Positions 35,310 to 42,623 of a DNA stretch of 64,000 nt are shown piece after piece. A model generated the notes under the pieces. The model made no database searches. It had not been told where the DNA came from and saw only the letters and a list, made by a program, of their open reading frames with translations. The stretch is from assembly GCA_947454105.1 (NCBI GenBank), contig CANGIP010000004.1:1-64000 (forward strand). Direction: 5' to 3'. This DNA is from Actinomycetota bacterium (GTDB lineage: Bacteria; Actinomycetota; Acidimicrobiia; Acidimicrobiales; Ilumatobacteraceae). A program made the position numbers and the translations under genes. The stretch's first letter is position 1. Each line of letters begins with the position of its first letter.

Positions 35310-35870
35310 TTAGGGCTGGAAATCTTCTGGGTTGATGCTGTCAATGAAGTCGCGGAACTCGTCAACGAGATCGTCGGTGGCGACGTCATCCTTGAGACTG
35401 TCCTCAAGATCGTCGGTTTCATCGGTGTCCTCATCGTCAAATTCATCGCCCTGCGGCACTAACTTGCCGGCGATATCAAGTACTTCACCTTCGCAATAGA
35501 TGGTGCAGCCAGCGCGCACTGCAATGGCAATTGCGTCAGATGGCCGACTCGAAACTACGACTGGGCCGCTGCGCGATTGCAGATGAAGTTCGGAATAGAA
35601 GATGCCTTCATTGACTTCGGTGATGACAACCTTTTCAAGAACTGCTCCAAGAGCACCAAGAAGATTGACGATCAAATCATGTGAAAGCGGACGAGTGGTT
35701 TCGCGTCCATCGAGCGCCCATTGGATACTTGCGCCTTCAGGTTGGCCGATGTAAATCGGCAAAAGGCGACGATCGCCGTTACGCTCGCGAAGAAACAACA
35801 CAGGGATATTGCCGGCAATATCTCGACGCACTCCGACGAGTTCCATGGGGGCGAGATCGGTTGAGGCCAT
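35310..35870 (-). CDS. DUF151 bifunctional-nuclease-family protein
   Basis: A 186-residue protein. MELVGVRRDIAGNIPVLFLRERNGDRRLLPIYIGQPEGASI is the DUF151 opening, and SSRPSDAIAIAVRAGCTIYCE is its most conserved motif. Members are described as bifunctional nucleases; the family's role in actinobacteria is uncertain. After residue 130 comes an acidic tail (DEFDDEDTDETDDLEDSLKDD). It is the Rv1829-like member of the conserved garA block. TACCAT stands 6 nt before its ATG. Confidence 0.92.
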   Translation of the reverse strand: MASTDLAPMELVGVRRDIAGNIPVLFLRERNGDRRLLPIYIGQPEGASIQWALDGRETTRPLSHDLIVNLLGALGAVLEKVVITEVNEGIFYSELHLQSRSGPVVVSSRPSDAIAIAVRAGCTIYCEGEVLDIAGKLVPQGDEFDDEDTDETDDLEDSLKDDVATDDLVDEFRDFIDSINPEDFQP

Positions 35871-35882
35871 AAAAAGATGGTA
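35871..35882 (-). promoter_or_regulatory. Leaderless-type -10 element before the DUF151 gene
   Basis: Minus-strand TACCAT (35882-35877), 6 nt before the ATG at 35870. Confidence 0.5.
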
Positions 35883-35911
35883 CTCCCCCGAGGACTCGGT
35901 GGGAATTCGAA

Positions 35912-36811
35912 TTAGCGCGAATCGCGAAGTGGTGCAACGGCGCGGGCCACCAAAATGGCGCGTAAACGTCCACCGAGGTCACTGAGATCATCCAAAAGAT
36001 TGTTGGACTCTTGGCGCGATTCTGGCGAACGACGTCGCAAAACCGGCAGCACTCTTTGTTCGAATAAACCGGCTTCTCGTTCGGCAGAAATTTTCCAGGC
36101 TTTTAAGTGGCGCACATCAAAACCAGCATCAGCAAAGCCTCGGGCGACTTCGGCAACAGCCAAGTCATGTTCATCAAAGAGCCCTTGGGTGCCCACTTGT
36201 CGAGCTGTCACGAGATGGAACGCTTCAAGATCTTTGAGGGTCGCTTCATCGAGACCCGAAAGTTCAAGTAGTTCAGCGCGGCTATATGTGGCCGGTCGCC
36301 CGACCGCATCGGAAGGATCGGGCATCGCTGGGCGACGGTTTGCACTTTGTGCTTGGCGTTCAGCTGGTGCCGGAACCGCTTTAGGTACGCGCGATGCGGG
36401 GTGCGTTTTTGTGACGGGCACATCGGCTATTGCAACTACTGACACATCATCTTGTTCGGCAACTTCGCTCACTGACACAACATTTTTAATACCGCGTGGT
36501 TCTGGTCGCGGTACTTCTGTCCGTGCTGGCTCGGGTCGTTCTGTTCCGGCTGGTGGTGTGTCAAGGCGATCCTTGATGACGCGCAACGGAAGGAACTTGT
36601 CTTTTTGTTCGGTGAGGATGTAGCGCAGACGTTCAACATCGTCGTCGTAAAACTTGCGGTATCCCGAAGCAGTACGTTCAGGAACAATCAGCCCTTGGCT
36701 TTCAAGGAATCGAATTTTAGAAATAGTGATATCGGGGAATTCCTCAAGAAGAAGTCCGAGTACCTCACCAATCGACAGGTAGGGACGTTCAGCAGAAGTC
36801 CGCGAGGTCAC
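35912..36811 (-). CDS. ftsR: FtsR-like MerR-family regulator
   Basis: A 299-residue protein related to FtsR/Rv1828, which activates the division gene ftsZ in corynebacteria. LSIGEVLGLLLEEFPDITISKIRFLESQGLIVPERTASGYRKFYDDDVERLRYIL is a full MerR HTH-wing. A long Pro/Glu/Arg-rich linker (about 85-170) joins it to a second MerR-like helical domain (YSRAELLELSGLDEATLKDLEAFHLV). The GTG start overlaps the garA stop as GTGA, so it is coupled to garA. The linker is longer than I expect for the family. Confidence 0.88.
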   Translation of the reverse strand: MTSRTSAERPYLSIGEVLGLLLEEFPDITISKIRFLESQGLIVPERTASGYRKFYDDDVERLRYILTEQKDKFLPLRVIKDRLDTPPAGTERPEPARTEVPRPEPRGIKNVVSVSEVAEQDDVSVVAIADVPVTKTHPASRVPKAVPAPAERQAQSANRRPAMPDPSDAVGRPATYSRAELLELSGLDEATLKDLEAFHLVTARQVGTQGLFDEHDLAVAEVARGFADAGFDVRHLKAWKISAEREAGLFEQRVLPVLRRRSPESRQESNNLLDDLSDLGGRLRAILVARAVAPLRDSR

Positions 36812-37293
36812 GATGCGTCGACCGGTCCTAAAAAGATTAAGCGGAAGCGCCCGACCAAAATTTCGTCACCTTGCTGAAGAACAACTGAATCGACGCGCTG
36901 CTGATTCACATATGTGCCATTCAACGAACCTGAATCACGCAGAACATACTCTTGGCCGTGACGCTCAATTTCGGCATGGCGTCGTGAAACAGAAATATCG
37001 TCGAGCGATATTTCGCTGTCGGGATGGCGACCAAGGCGGGTCATTGATGTATCAAGAACGAATCGCTCGCCGGCTTGTGGACCCGAGCGAACCATGAGTG
37101 TTGCTGAACTCTTGGGCAACGTACGCAAATCAATTGATGCGTTGTCTTCTGGTCCGAGTGCATCTTGTAAGGGATCGACTTTGGCGATGATGACAGTCTT
37201 GTCACCATCAACTTCGAGCGTTGAACCACATGAACTACAAAAATAAGAATCGCTAGCGTTGCGATGACCGCACTTTTGACAAAACACTGACAT
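36808..37293 (-). CDS. garA: GarA-like FHA protein with N-terminal zinc ribbon
   Basis: A 161-residue protein from the ATG at 37293. Residues 5-22 form a zinc ribbon (CQKC...CSSC), a linker follows, then an FHA phosphothreonine-binding domain (LGRHPDSEISLDDISVSRRHAEI...LRDSGSLNGTYVN). Mycobacterial GarA/OdhI inhibit 2-oxoglutarate dehydrogenase and respond to phosphorylation at an N-terminal ETTSVF motif. I do not see that motif; the nearest is GDKTVII with T33. It lies 4 nt after gcvH and overlaps ftsR. The regulatory role is inferred from family and cluster. Confidence 0.88.
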   Translation of the reverse strand: MSVFCQKCGHRNASDSYFCSSCGSTLEVDGDKTVIIAKVDPLQDALGPEDNASIDLRTLPKSSATLMVRSGPQAGERFVLDTSMTRLGRHPDSEISLDDISVSRRHAEIERHGQEYVLRDSGSLNGTYVNQQRVDSVVLQQGDEILVGRFRLIFLGPVDAS

Positions 37294-37297
37294 GTCG

Positions 37298-37678
37298 TCA
37301 GCCTGCCACAAATTCGGAGTATGCCGAGGCAGACAAGAGGTGCGACGTGTCGAGATTGGCGGCTACTTCGATCTCGCAAATCCAACCGTTGCCGTACGGG
37401 TCGGAGTTAATAAGGCTCGGATCAGCATCGAGTGCTTCATTCGCACGTGAGACAACTCCAGTGATGGGCGCATAAATATCGGAAACTGATTTTGTTGATT
37501 CAACTTCACTGATCGAGTCTCCTGAGGTCACGCTGGTGCCCACGGTAGGAGCCTGAACAAAAACAACGTCACCCAAAGCGTCTTGAGCGAAGTCAGTAAT
37601 TCCGATGCGGGCGGTTGTCTCGGTGATTTGTACCCACTCATGATCTTTGGAATACAACAGTTCGCCAGGCACGTTCAT
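37298..37678 (-). CDS. gcvH: Glycine cleavage system H-protein
   Basis: A 126-residue lipoyl carrier shuttling the aminomethyl group between GcvP and GcvT. HEWVQITETTARIGITDFAQDALGDVVFVQAP is the lipoyl-domain core, and SEVESTKSVSDIYAPITG carries the lipoylated lysine K63. The start ATG at 37678 has TAGAAT 6 nt before it and no Shine-Dalgarno, so it starts the gcvH-garA-ftsR unit. It is on the opposite strand from gcvP and not under its riboswitch. Confidence 0.96.
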   Translation of the reverse strand: MNVPGELLYSKDHEWVQITETTARIGITDFAQDALGDVVFVQAPTVGTSVTSGDSISEVESTKSVSDIYAPITGVVSRANEALDADPSLINSDPYGNGWICEIEVAANLDTSHLLSASAYSEFVAG

Positions 37679-37690
37679 ACCGACATTCTA
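37679..37690 (-). promoter_or_regulatory. Leaderless-type -10 element before gcvH
   Basis: Minus-strand TAGAAT (37690-37685), 6 nt before the ATG at 37678. Confidence 0.5.
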
Positions 37691-37713
37691 GAGGCGAACG
37701 GCTGGCAAAATTA

Positions 37714-38328
37714 TCAGCGGTTTTGTCTGATGTTGGCGCGGATTGTTGGGATGTACAGCCATGCCGTGTAATAGCTCAAAGCCAATCCAATGGGACCAGC
37801 AACCCATGCCGCCGCAGCAAAAAATTCATGGAATCGAATACCGCTCGCGCTCATGACAAATGCTGGGAAGACCCCCATCAGAAGGAACGTGGCCCACTTG
37901 CCAAGGTAGGTGACGTCAAAGCGCTCCATTTTGAAGAAAAGAGTGAGGATGGCCACGGTTCCACCAAACAAAACTTCACGGACGAATACCAACAGGCAGA
38001 ACCACAATGGAGCCGACCCATCAATCATGATGGCCACCAAACCGACGATAAAAAGCAAACGATCAGCAGTTGGGTCAAACATCTTGCCGAACTCGCTGAC
38101 CTGGTTGAACCGGCGGGCCACCCAGCCATCGACCCAATCCGTGGCTCCGAGCCCCAACAAGATCCAAGCCGCAGCAGCGCGATCGTCACGACCAAGGAGC
38201 AACCATAAAAAGATCGGTAAACAGCCCAGTCGGATCAACGTAATGAGATTGGGCCACGTCCACAGACCCCAGACTCGCTCACCTGAACCTGTGGCGGGGC
38301 TGGCTGACGGTTCTGCAGGGTTCTCCAT
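37714..38328 (-). CDS. CDP-alcohol phosphatidyltransferase (PgsA-like)
   Basis: 204 residues from the ATG at 38328, preceded by AAGGTGACAGGC. It condenses a CDP-diacylglycerol with a polyol such as glycerol-3-phosphate. WTWPNLITLIRLGCLPIFLWLL is the first membrane segment. The catalytic pattern D..DG..AR........G...D...D is seen in TDWVDGWVARR and the following FGKMFDPTADR. About four or five further hydrophobic segments are present. The frame is open to 38550 but that would run over the divergent SDR promoter. It matches the position of pgsA2 near garA in mycobacteria. Confidence 0.88.
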   Translation of the reverse strand: MENPAEPSASPATGSGERVWGLWTWPNLITLIRLGCLPIFLWLLLGRDDRAAAAWILLGLGATDWVDGWVARRFNQVSEFGKMFDPTADRLLFIVGLVAIMIDGSAPLWFCLLVFVREVLFGGTVAILTLFFKMERFDVTYLGKWATFLLMGVFPAFVMSASGIRFHEFFAAAAWVAGPIGLALSYYTAWLYIPTIRANIRQNR

Positions 38329-38416
38329 GCCTGTCACCTTAGTTCTTGGCGCGACATGGTTATCTCGTCGTGTCCTTCCCATAGCGTCTCGTTTCAGGCC
38401 GTGGCTCAATGTGAAA

Positions 38417-38428
38417 TAGTGTCGCCTG
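38417..38428 (+). promoter_or_regulatory. Leaderless-type -10 element before the SDR gene
   Basis: TAGTGT at 38417-38422, 6 nt before the ATG at 38429. Confidence 0.5.
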
Positions 38429-39241
38429 ATGGACACAGGATCTCTCGAAGGAAAAATTGTCGTCGTCACTGGGGGTGGCTCGGGTATGGGAGCGGCCTTC
38501 TCGCGCCGCCTCGCGGCCGACGGCGCCCATGTGGTGGTCAATGATGTCAATGAAGCAGCGGCTGGATCGGTCGCCGATGAGGTGTCAGGCGAGGCGGCAA
38601 TTTTTGATGTTGCTGATTCAAAATCGTTTGATGCCGCGATTGATCGAGTTGTCGCTCATCACGGTCGTATTGATGTACTCATCAACAATGCCGGTATTGC
38701 TCCGCCCCGCAATGAGATGAAAACTGACATCAACATGGCGAATCAGATGAAGCGGATGGAAGGCAAATACGACGAACTTGAACCAGGTAACTACACAGTT
38801 GACCTCAGCGACGAGCAATGGGATCGCATGATCAAGATCCACCTCTATGGAACGTTTTATGGAACGCGTGCCGCACTACGACATATGACCCCTCAACGTT
38901 CGGGTTCGATCGTCAATATTTCTTCAATCATGGGATTGCGACCAGCTGCTGGTGCTCCGCACTACAGCGCGGCGAAGGCTGGCATTATCGCTTTCACGAA
39001 ATCAACAGCACAGGAAGTTGCTCCTTTCGGAGTACGCGTTAACGCAGTGTGTCCAGGTTGGGTTGATACTCCCCTCCTTGATGCATTTGATGAAATGACG
39101 CGTATGGGTATTCGTATGCAGACACCCATTGGACGTTTGGCTCGTGCGGAAGAACTTGCTCAAGTGGTGCGATTCTTGGCTGGTCCTGAATCGTCGTATT
39201 GCATCGGTGATGTCTTTCCTGTTTCGGGTGGCTGGGTGTAA
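38429..39241 (+). CDS. Short-chain dehydrogenase/reductase with insertion
   Basis: A 270-residue Rossmann-fold oxidoreductase. VVVTGGGSGMGAAFSRRLA binds NAD(P), LINNAGIAPP is the NNAG strand, SIVNISSIMG holds the catalytic serine, and HYSAAKAG holds the Tyr and Lys. Between NNAG and the next helix there is an extra run of about 30 residues (EMKTDINMANQMKRMEGKYDELEPGNYTVD), as in SDRs with a non-exchangeable cofactor such as the mycofactocin-linked group (inference). It overlaps the HIT gene by one base (TAATG). Confidence 0.9.
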   Translation: MDTGSLEGKIVVVTGGGSGMGAAFSRRLAADGAHVVVNDVNEAAAGSVADEVSGEAAIFDVADSKSFDAAIDRVVAHHGRIDVLINNAGIAPPRNEMKTDINMANQMKRMEGKYDELEPGNYTVDLSDEQWDRMIKIHLYGTFYGTRAALRHMTPQRSGSIVNISSIMGLRPAAGAPHYSAAKAGIIAFTKSTAQEVAPFGVRVNAVCPGWVDTPLLDAFDEMTRMGIRMQTPIGRLARAEELAQVVRFLAGPESSYCIGDVFPVSGGWV

Positions 39242-39660
39242 TGCCGACAATTTTCACCCGCATTATTGAAGGTCAGATTCCGGGCACTTTTATTTGGAAG
39301 GACGATCGATGCGTTGTCTTTATGTCGATCAACCCGATGGCGTTTGGACATGCACTTGTCGTCCCCCGCGAAGAGGTTGATCATTGGGTCGATGCCAGCC
39401 CTGAACTCGCTGGCCATTTGTTTACGGTCACACGCATTATTGGTGTCGCCCAGCGACAGGCTTTTGGCTGTGATCGCGTTGGTGTGATTATTGCCGGTTA
39501 CGAAGTCCCCCATACACATATCCATGTGATTCCCACGACGGATATGTCGCAACTGTCATTTGCGAATGCAGCAATGACTGTTGATCGTGAATCGCTTGAA
39601 GATTCAGCTGAGAAAATTCGGGTGGCTTTACGTGCCGCTGGCCATACCCAGGTCGTGTGA
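39241..39660 (+). CDS. HIT-family hydrolase
   Basis: A 139-residue histidine-triad nucleotide hydrolase or transferase. IFTRIIEGQIPGTFIWKDDRCVVFMSINPMAFGHALVVPREEVDHW is the family N-terminal core, and VPHTHIHVIPT is the HxHxH active-site triad. Members hydrolyse dinucleoside polyphosphates or nucleoside phosphoramidates; the substrate here is unknown. Its ATG overlaps the SDR stop (TAATG), so the genes are coupled. The convergent SRAP gene ends at the next base. Confidence 0.93.
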   Translation: MPTIFTRIIEGQIPGTFIWKDDRCVVFMSINPMAFGHALVVPREEVDHWVDASPELAGHLFTVTRIIGVAQRQAFGCDRVGVIIAGYEVPHTHIHVIPTTDMSQLSFANAAMTVDRESLEDSAEKIRVALRAAGHTQVV

Positions 39661-40401
39661 CTAGTCACCGATTTTGATCGGCGCAATGAGTTCGGGACGG
39701 TTATTGCGAACAGCGTTGACCTCGGTGCTGACCCATTGCGGAATCAAAATTGAGGAATCAGCAGGAATCATCAACTCAATGATTCGTGCCATCGGGGTTG
39801 ACTCCAGTGTGCCCCCGCCAACATGTAACCAATCATCCCAATCGTCTGCTTCAAGGATCACCGGCATTCGATCATGAATTGGCGACATGGTCTCATTGGC
39901 TTGAGTCGTGATGACACAGCAGGTATGTAACCACGGTGCAGAGTCGCCCAAACTTCGGTCGCGCCATGACGCCCATAAGCCTGCGACGGCAAGGGGCTGA
40001 TGATTGCGCCGAGTCACGTAGACGGGTTGCTTGGGTTTGGGCGGTGACGAAGCAGTGACCCCGATGGTTTGCCATTCATAGAAGCCGTCCATCGGAATGA
40101 TGCAACGTTTCGCGGGAACCGATGTTCGAAACGACGGCTTTTCGAGCACGGTCTCGCTACGGGCATTGATGCAACGGGCGCTACCTGACGTGTCTTTAGC
40201 CCAACTCGGGACGAGACCCCACTGAAAACGACCAAGTTTGCGGACACCTTGAGAATCTTGGGCAACGGCGGTAATTCGGGTCGTCGGCGGAACATTGAAG
40301 TTGGGCTGAAAATCGTCAAACAACTGCGGATTGAGTGGTGCTGTCGAGAAAATTTCCGCCAGTTCTTCGGGTGGTGTCAGCGAGGTGAAACGTCCACACA
40401 T
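39661..40401 (-). CDS. SRAP/HMCES-family abasic-site crosslinking protein
   Basis: A 246-residue member of the YedK/HMCES family that forms a covalent link to abasic sites in single-stranded DNA through Cys2. The protein begins MCGRFTSL, leaving C2 as N-terminal nucleophile after methionine removal. NFNVPPTTRI, CINARSETV, MDGFYEWQ and MSPIHDRMPVIL carry the conserved Asn, Arg, Glu and His. The start has TACCGT 7 nt before it, and an inverted repeat overlaps that element. Identification is confident. Confidence 0.94.
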   Translation of the reverse strand: MCGRFTSLTPPEELAEIFSTAPLNPQLFDDFQPNFNVPPTTRITAVAQDSQGVRKLGRFQWGLVPSWAKDTSGSARCINARSETVLEKPSFRTSVPAKRCIIPMDGFYEWQTIGVTASSPPKPKQPVYVTRRNHQPLAVAGLWASWRDRSLGDSAPWLHTCCVITTQANETMSPIHDRMPVILEADDWDDWLHVGGGTLESTPMARIIELMIPADSSILIPQWVSTEVNAVRNNRPELIAPIKIGD

Positions 40402-40414
40402 TGTGACAACGGTA
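40402..40414 (-). promoter_or_regulatory. Leaderless-type -10 element before the SRAP gene
   Basis: Minus-strand TACCGT (40414-40409), 7 nt before the ATG at 40401. Confidence 0.5.
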
Positions 40415-40422
40415 GCCGTTGT
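40406..40422. promoter_or_regulatory. Inverted repeat overlapping the SRAP -10 element (candidate operator)
   Basis: ACAACGG-TAG-CCGTTGT, 7-bp arms with a 3-nt spacer, covers the -10 hexamer. A bound repressor would block the promoter. It does not match the GAAC-N4-GTTC SOS box. Confidence 0.45.
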
Positions 40423-40498
40423 AGGTTCAGAATTAGTCAGGCTCTGGACTACGGTTCTCGGTGGGGATTACCAGTTCGTGTTAGGTCAGGAGACCGTG

Positions 40499-41701
40499 AT
40501 GGCAGTTGTAGCAGTTGAAAAAACTCAACGAGTAGAACTTGGGTTTGCGGCCTTTGACGCTGACAACCATTACTACGAAGCTGAAGACGCGTTTACTCGT
40601 CACATGCCACGTGAGATGGCTAAGCGTTGTATGCAGTGGGCCGAGATAGATGGCAAGAAGCGTCTCCTCGTCGGCGGACGAGTCAATCGCTTTATTCCGA
40701 ACCCCACGTTCAATCCAGTGTCGAAACCTGGCGCACTTGACGCCTATTTCCGCGGCCGAGTCTCAGGTGGAGATATGCGCGCTCTATTCGGCGAACTTGA
40801 TCCCATCAGTCCCGCGTATCGCAATCGCGATGCCCGCGTTGCGCTGATGAAGGAACAGGGTCTATCTGGAGCGATGTTCTTCCCTACTTTGGCTGTTGGC
40901 ATGGAAGAGTCGTTGCGCGACGATCCTGCAGCGTTGTGCGCTGCTTTCTCGGCGTTCAATCGCTGGTTGCTTGACGATTGGGGCTTCGCGTATCAAGACA
41001 TGGTCTACGGAGCGCCGTACATCACGCTGGCCGATCCCGAGTGGGCGGTCAAGGAAGCCGATTGGGCAATCGCCAATGGGGTCAAGGTCGTTGTCATGCG
41101 CACATCGCCGGCAATCGATCCATCGGGTGGAACCCGCTCCCCTGGCGACAAGATCTTTGATCCGTTCTGGGCTCGTCTTGCTGAAGCCAATGTGTCGGTG
41201 GCGTTCCATTCGGGTGATGCCGGTTATGGCAAGTACATCGATGACTGGGAACCCTTCGGTGAATTTGAGGCATTCCGTTCGTCGCCGATGCGCGTCATGA
41301 CGAGCGACCGTGCTCCCTTTGACATGTTTGCTGTTCTCGTTAGCCATGGTGTCTTTACCCGACACCCCAAGTTGCGCGTGTCGTCGATTGAAGCCGGAGC
41401 CGATTGGGTGCCGAACCTCATCAAGAAATTCAAAAAGGCTTACGCCCAGCAGCCATTTATGTTTGGCAAGGATCCGGTTGAAGATTTCTGTGAGCATGTC
41501 TGGGTCGCTCCGTTTTACGAAGATGACATCCATCTGTTGGCTGAAACCATCGGTGTTGAACGACTGATGTTTGGTAGTGACTACCCGCACGCCGAAGGAT
41601 TAGAAATACCAACTGCTTTCATCAATGACCTTGATGGTTTCAACGCAACAGATATCGAAAAGATCATGCGCCATAACGTCATCGATTTCTTGGGACTCTG
41701 A
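40499..41701 (+). CDS. Amidohydrolase_2-family metal-dependent hydrolase
   Basis: A 400-residue TIM-barrel metal hydrolase/decarboxylase-type protein (PF04909 class). Near the N-terminus FDADNHYYE supplies the DxDxH-type metal ligands, later HSGDAGYG, and near the C-terminus MFGSDYPHAEG supplies the last aspartate. The ATG at 40499 has AGGAGA at good distance, which outweighs an upstream start at 40331 that would overlap the SRAP gene. One base separates it from the next, related gene. Substrate is unknown. Confidence 0.88.
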   Translation: MAVVAVEKTQRVELGFAAFDADNHYYEAEDAFTRHMPREMAKRCMQWAEIDGKKRLLVGGRVNRFIPNPTFNPVSKPGALDAYFRGRVSGGDMRALFGELDPISPAYRNRDARVALMKEQGLSGAMFFPTLAVGMEESLRDDPAALCAAFSAFNRWLLDDWGFAYQDMVYGAPYITLADPEWAVKEADWAIANGVKVVVMRTSPAIDPSGGTRSPGDKIFDPFWARLAEANVSVAFHSGDAGYGKYIDDWEPFGEFEAFRSSPMRVMTSDRAPFDMFAVLVSHGVFTRHPKLRVSSIEAGADWVPNLIKKFKKAYAQQPFMFGKDPVEDFCEHVWVAPFYEDDIHLLAETIGVERLMFGSDYPHAEGLEIPTAFINDLDGFNATDIEKIMRHNVIDFLGL

Positions 41702-41702
41702 C

Positions 41703-42623
41703 ATGCCCGTACAGAATTCACATCGTCACGAATCAACGATGCCGACGGTCGGACCAGGTGGTCTTGGCATTATTGAGACAATGATGGGATTCCCCGATCC
41801 CGACCCGCGTCGCCTGTACGAGTTTTTCCGCGGCAATATTCGCGATAAGGAAAGTAAAGAAACGATGTTCCCTGTGGAATATCTCTTTAAACAAAATGTT
41901 CCGAGTGCTCTGACCGAGGACATTGATCCCGTTGAAGTTGCGATTAACACCATGGATCACTTCGGCATTGAACGTTCAATGATCGGTATTGAGGGTGAGC
42001 CCGGAATTCGAGCGATGCAACAGTTCCCCGAGCGCTTCATTGCTTCGTGCAGTGCCGACGCCAATAACGGAGTTGATGAAGTTCGCAAGATTCGTCGGTT
42101 GTATGAAGAATTCGGTTTGAAGGCAGTTGGCACATTTCCTGCCGGCTGCACTCCGCAGGTTCCGATCGACCATGCGCGTTGGTACCCGATCTATTCGGTA
42201 TGCGCCGAGCTCGGTATTCCGATTTTTATCTGCGCCGGCATACCTGGCCCGCGCGTTCCAAGTATGTGTCAGCACGTCGAACTTCTTGACATCGTGTGTT
42301 ACGACTTCCCCGAACTAAAAATCGTGACCCGTCACGGATGTCAACCATGGACAGAACTTGCCGTGAAGTTGATGTTGAAATGGCCAAATCTGTACTACTC
42401 AACGAGTGCTTTTGCGCCCCAGCATTACGACCCCCGCATTATTGATTACGCGAATAGTCGTGGTTCTGACCGAGTCATTTATGCGGGCTATTGGCCGATG
42501 GGGCTCACCTACGAACGCATCATGGGCGATATGCCCAATGTGTCATTCAAAAAGGACGTGTGGCCAAAGTTCTTACGACAGAATGCTTTGAACGTCTTAG
42601 GTCTTTCCGATTTGCCAGGATGA
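41703..42623 (+). CDS. Amidohydrolase_2-like partner lacking metal ligands
   Basis: A 306-residue paralogue of the preceding protein. The N-terminal ligand segment reads GLGIIETMMGFPD with no DxH, and the C-terminal SDYPH equivalent reads VIYAGYWPMGL, so the usual metal-binding aspartate is missing. TRHGCQPW retains a histidine. It probably acts as a non-catalytic partner or binds without a metal (inference). It follows one base after the stop of its neighbour and overlaps the lipoprotein gene by ATGA, so all three are coupled. Confidence 0.82.
   Translation: MPVQNSHRHESTMPTVGPGGLGIIETMMGFPDPDPRRLYEFFRGNIRDKESKETMFPVEYLFKQNVPSALTEDIDPVEVAINTMDHFGIERSMIGIEGEPGIRAMQQFPERFIASCSADANNGVDEVRKIRRLYEEFGLKAVGTFPAGCTPQVPIDHARWYPIYSVCAELGIPIFICAGIPGPRVPSMCQHVELLDIVCYDFPELKIVTRHGCQPWTELAVKLMLKWPNLYYSTSAFAPQHYDPRIIDYANSRGSDRVIYAGYWPMGLTYERIMGDMPNVSFKKDVWPKFLRQNALNVLGLSDLPG

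Noticed and set aside
38329-38550. N-terminal extension of the phosphatidyltransferase
   Set aside because: It overlaps the divergent SDR start and the residues are low-complexity; the ATG at 38328 has a Shine-Dalgarno.
40331-40498. N-terminal extension of the first amidohydrolase
   Set aside because: It would overlap the divergent SRAP gene and its promoter; AGGAGA before 40499 gives a better start.
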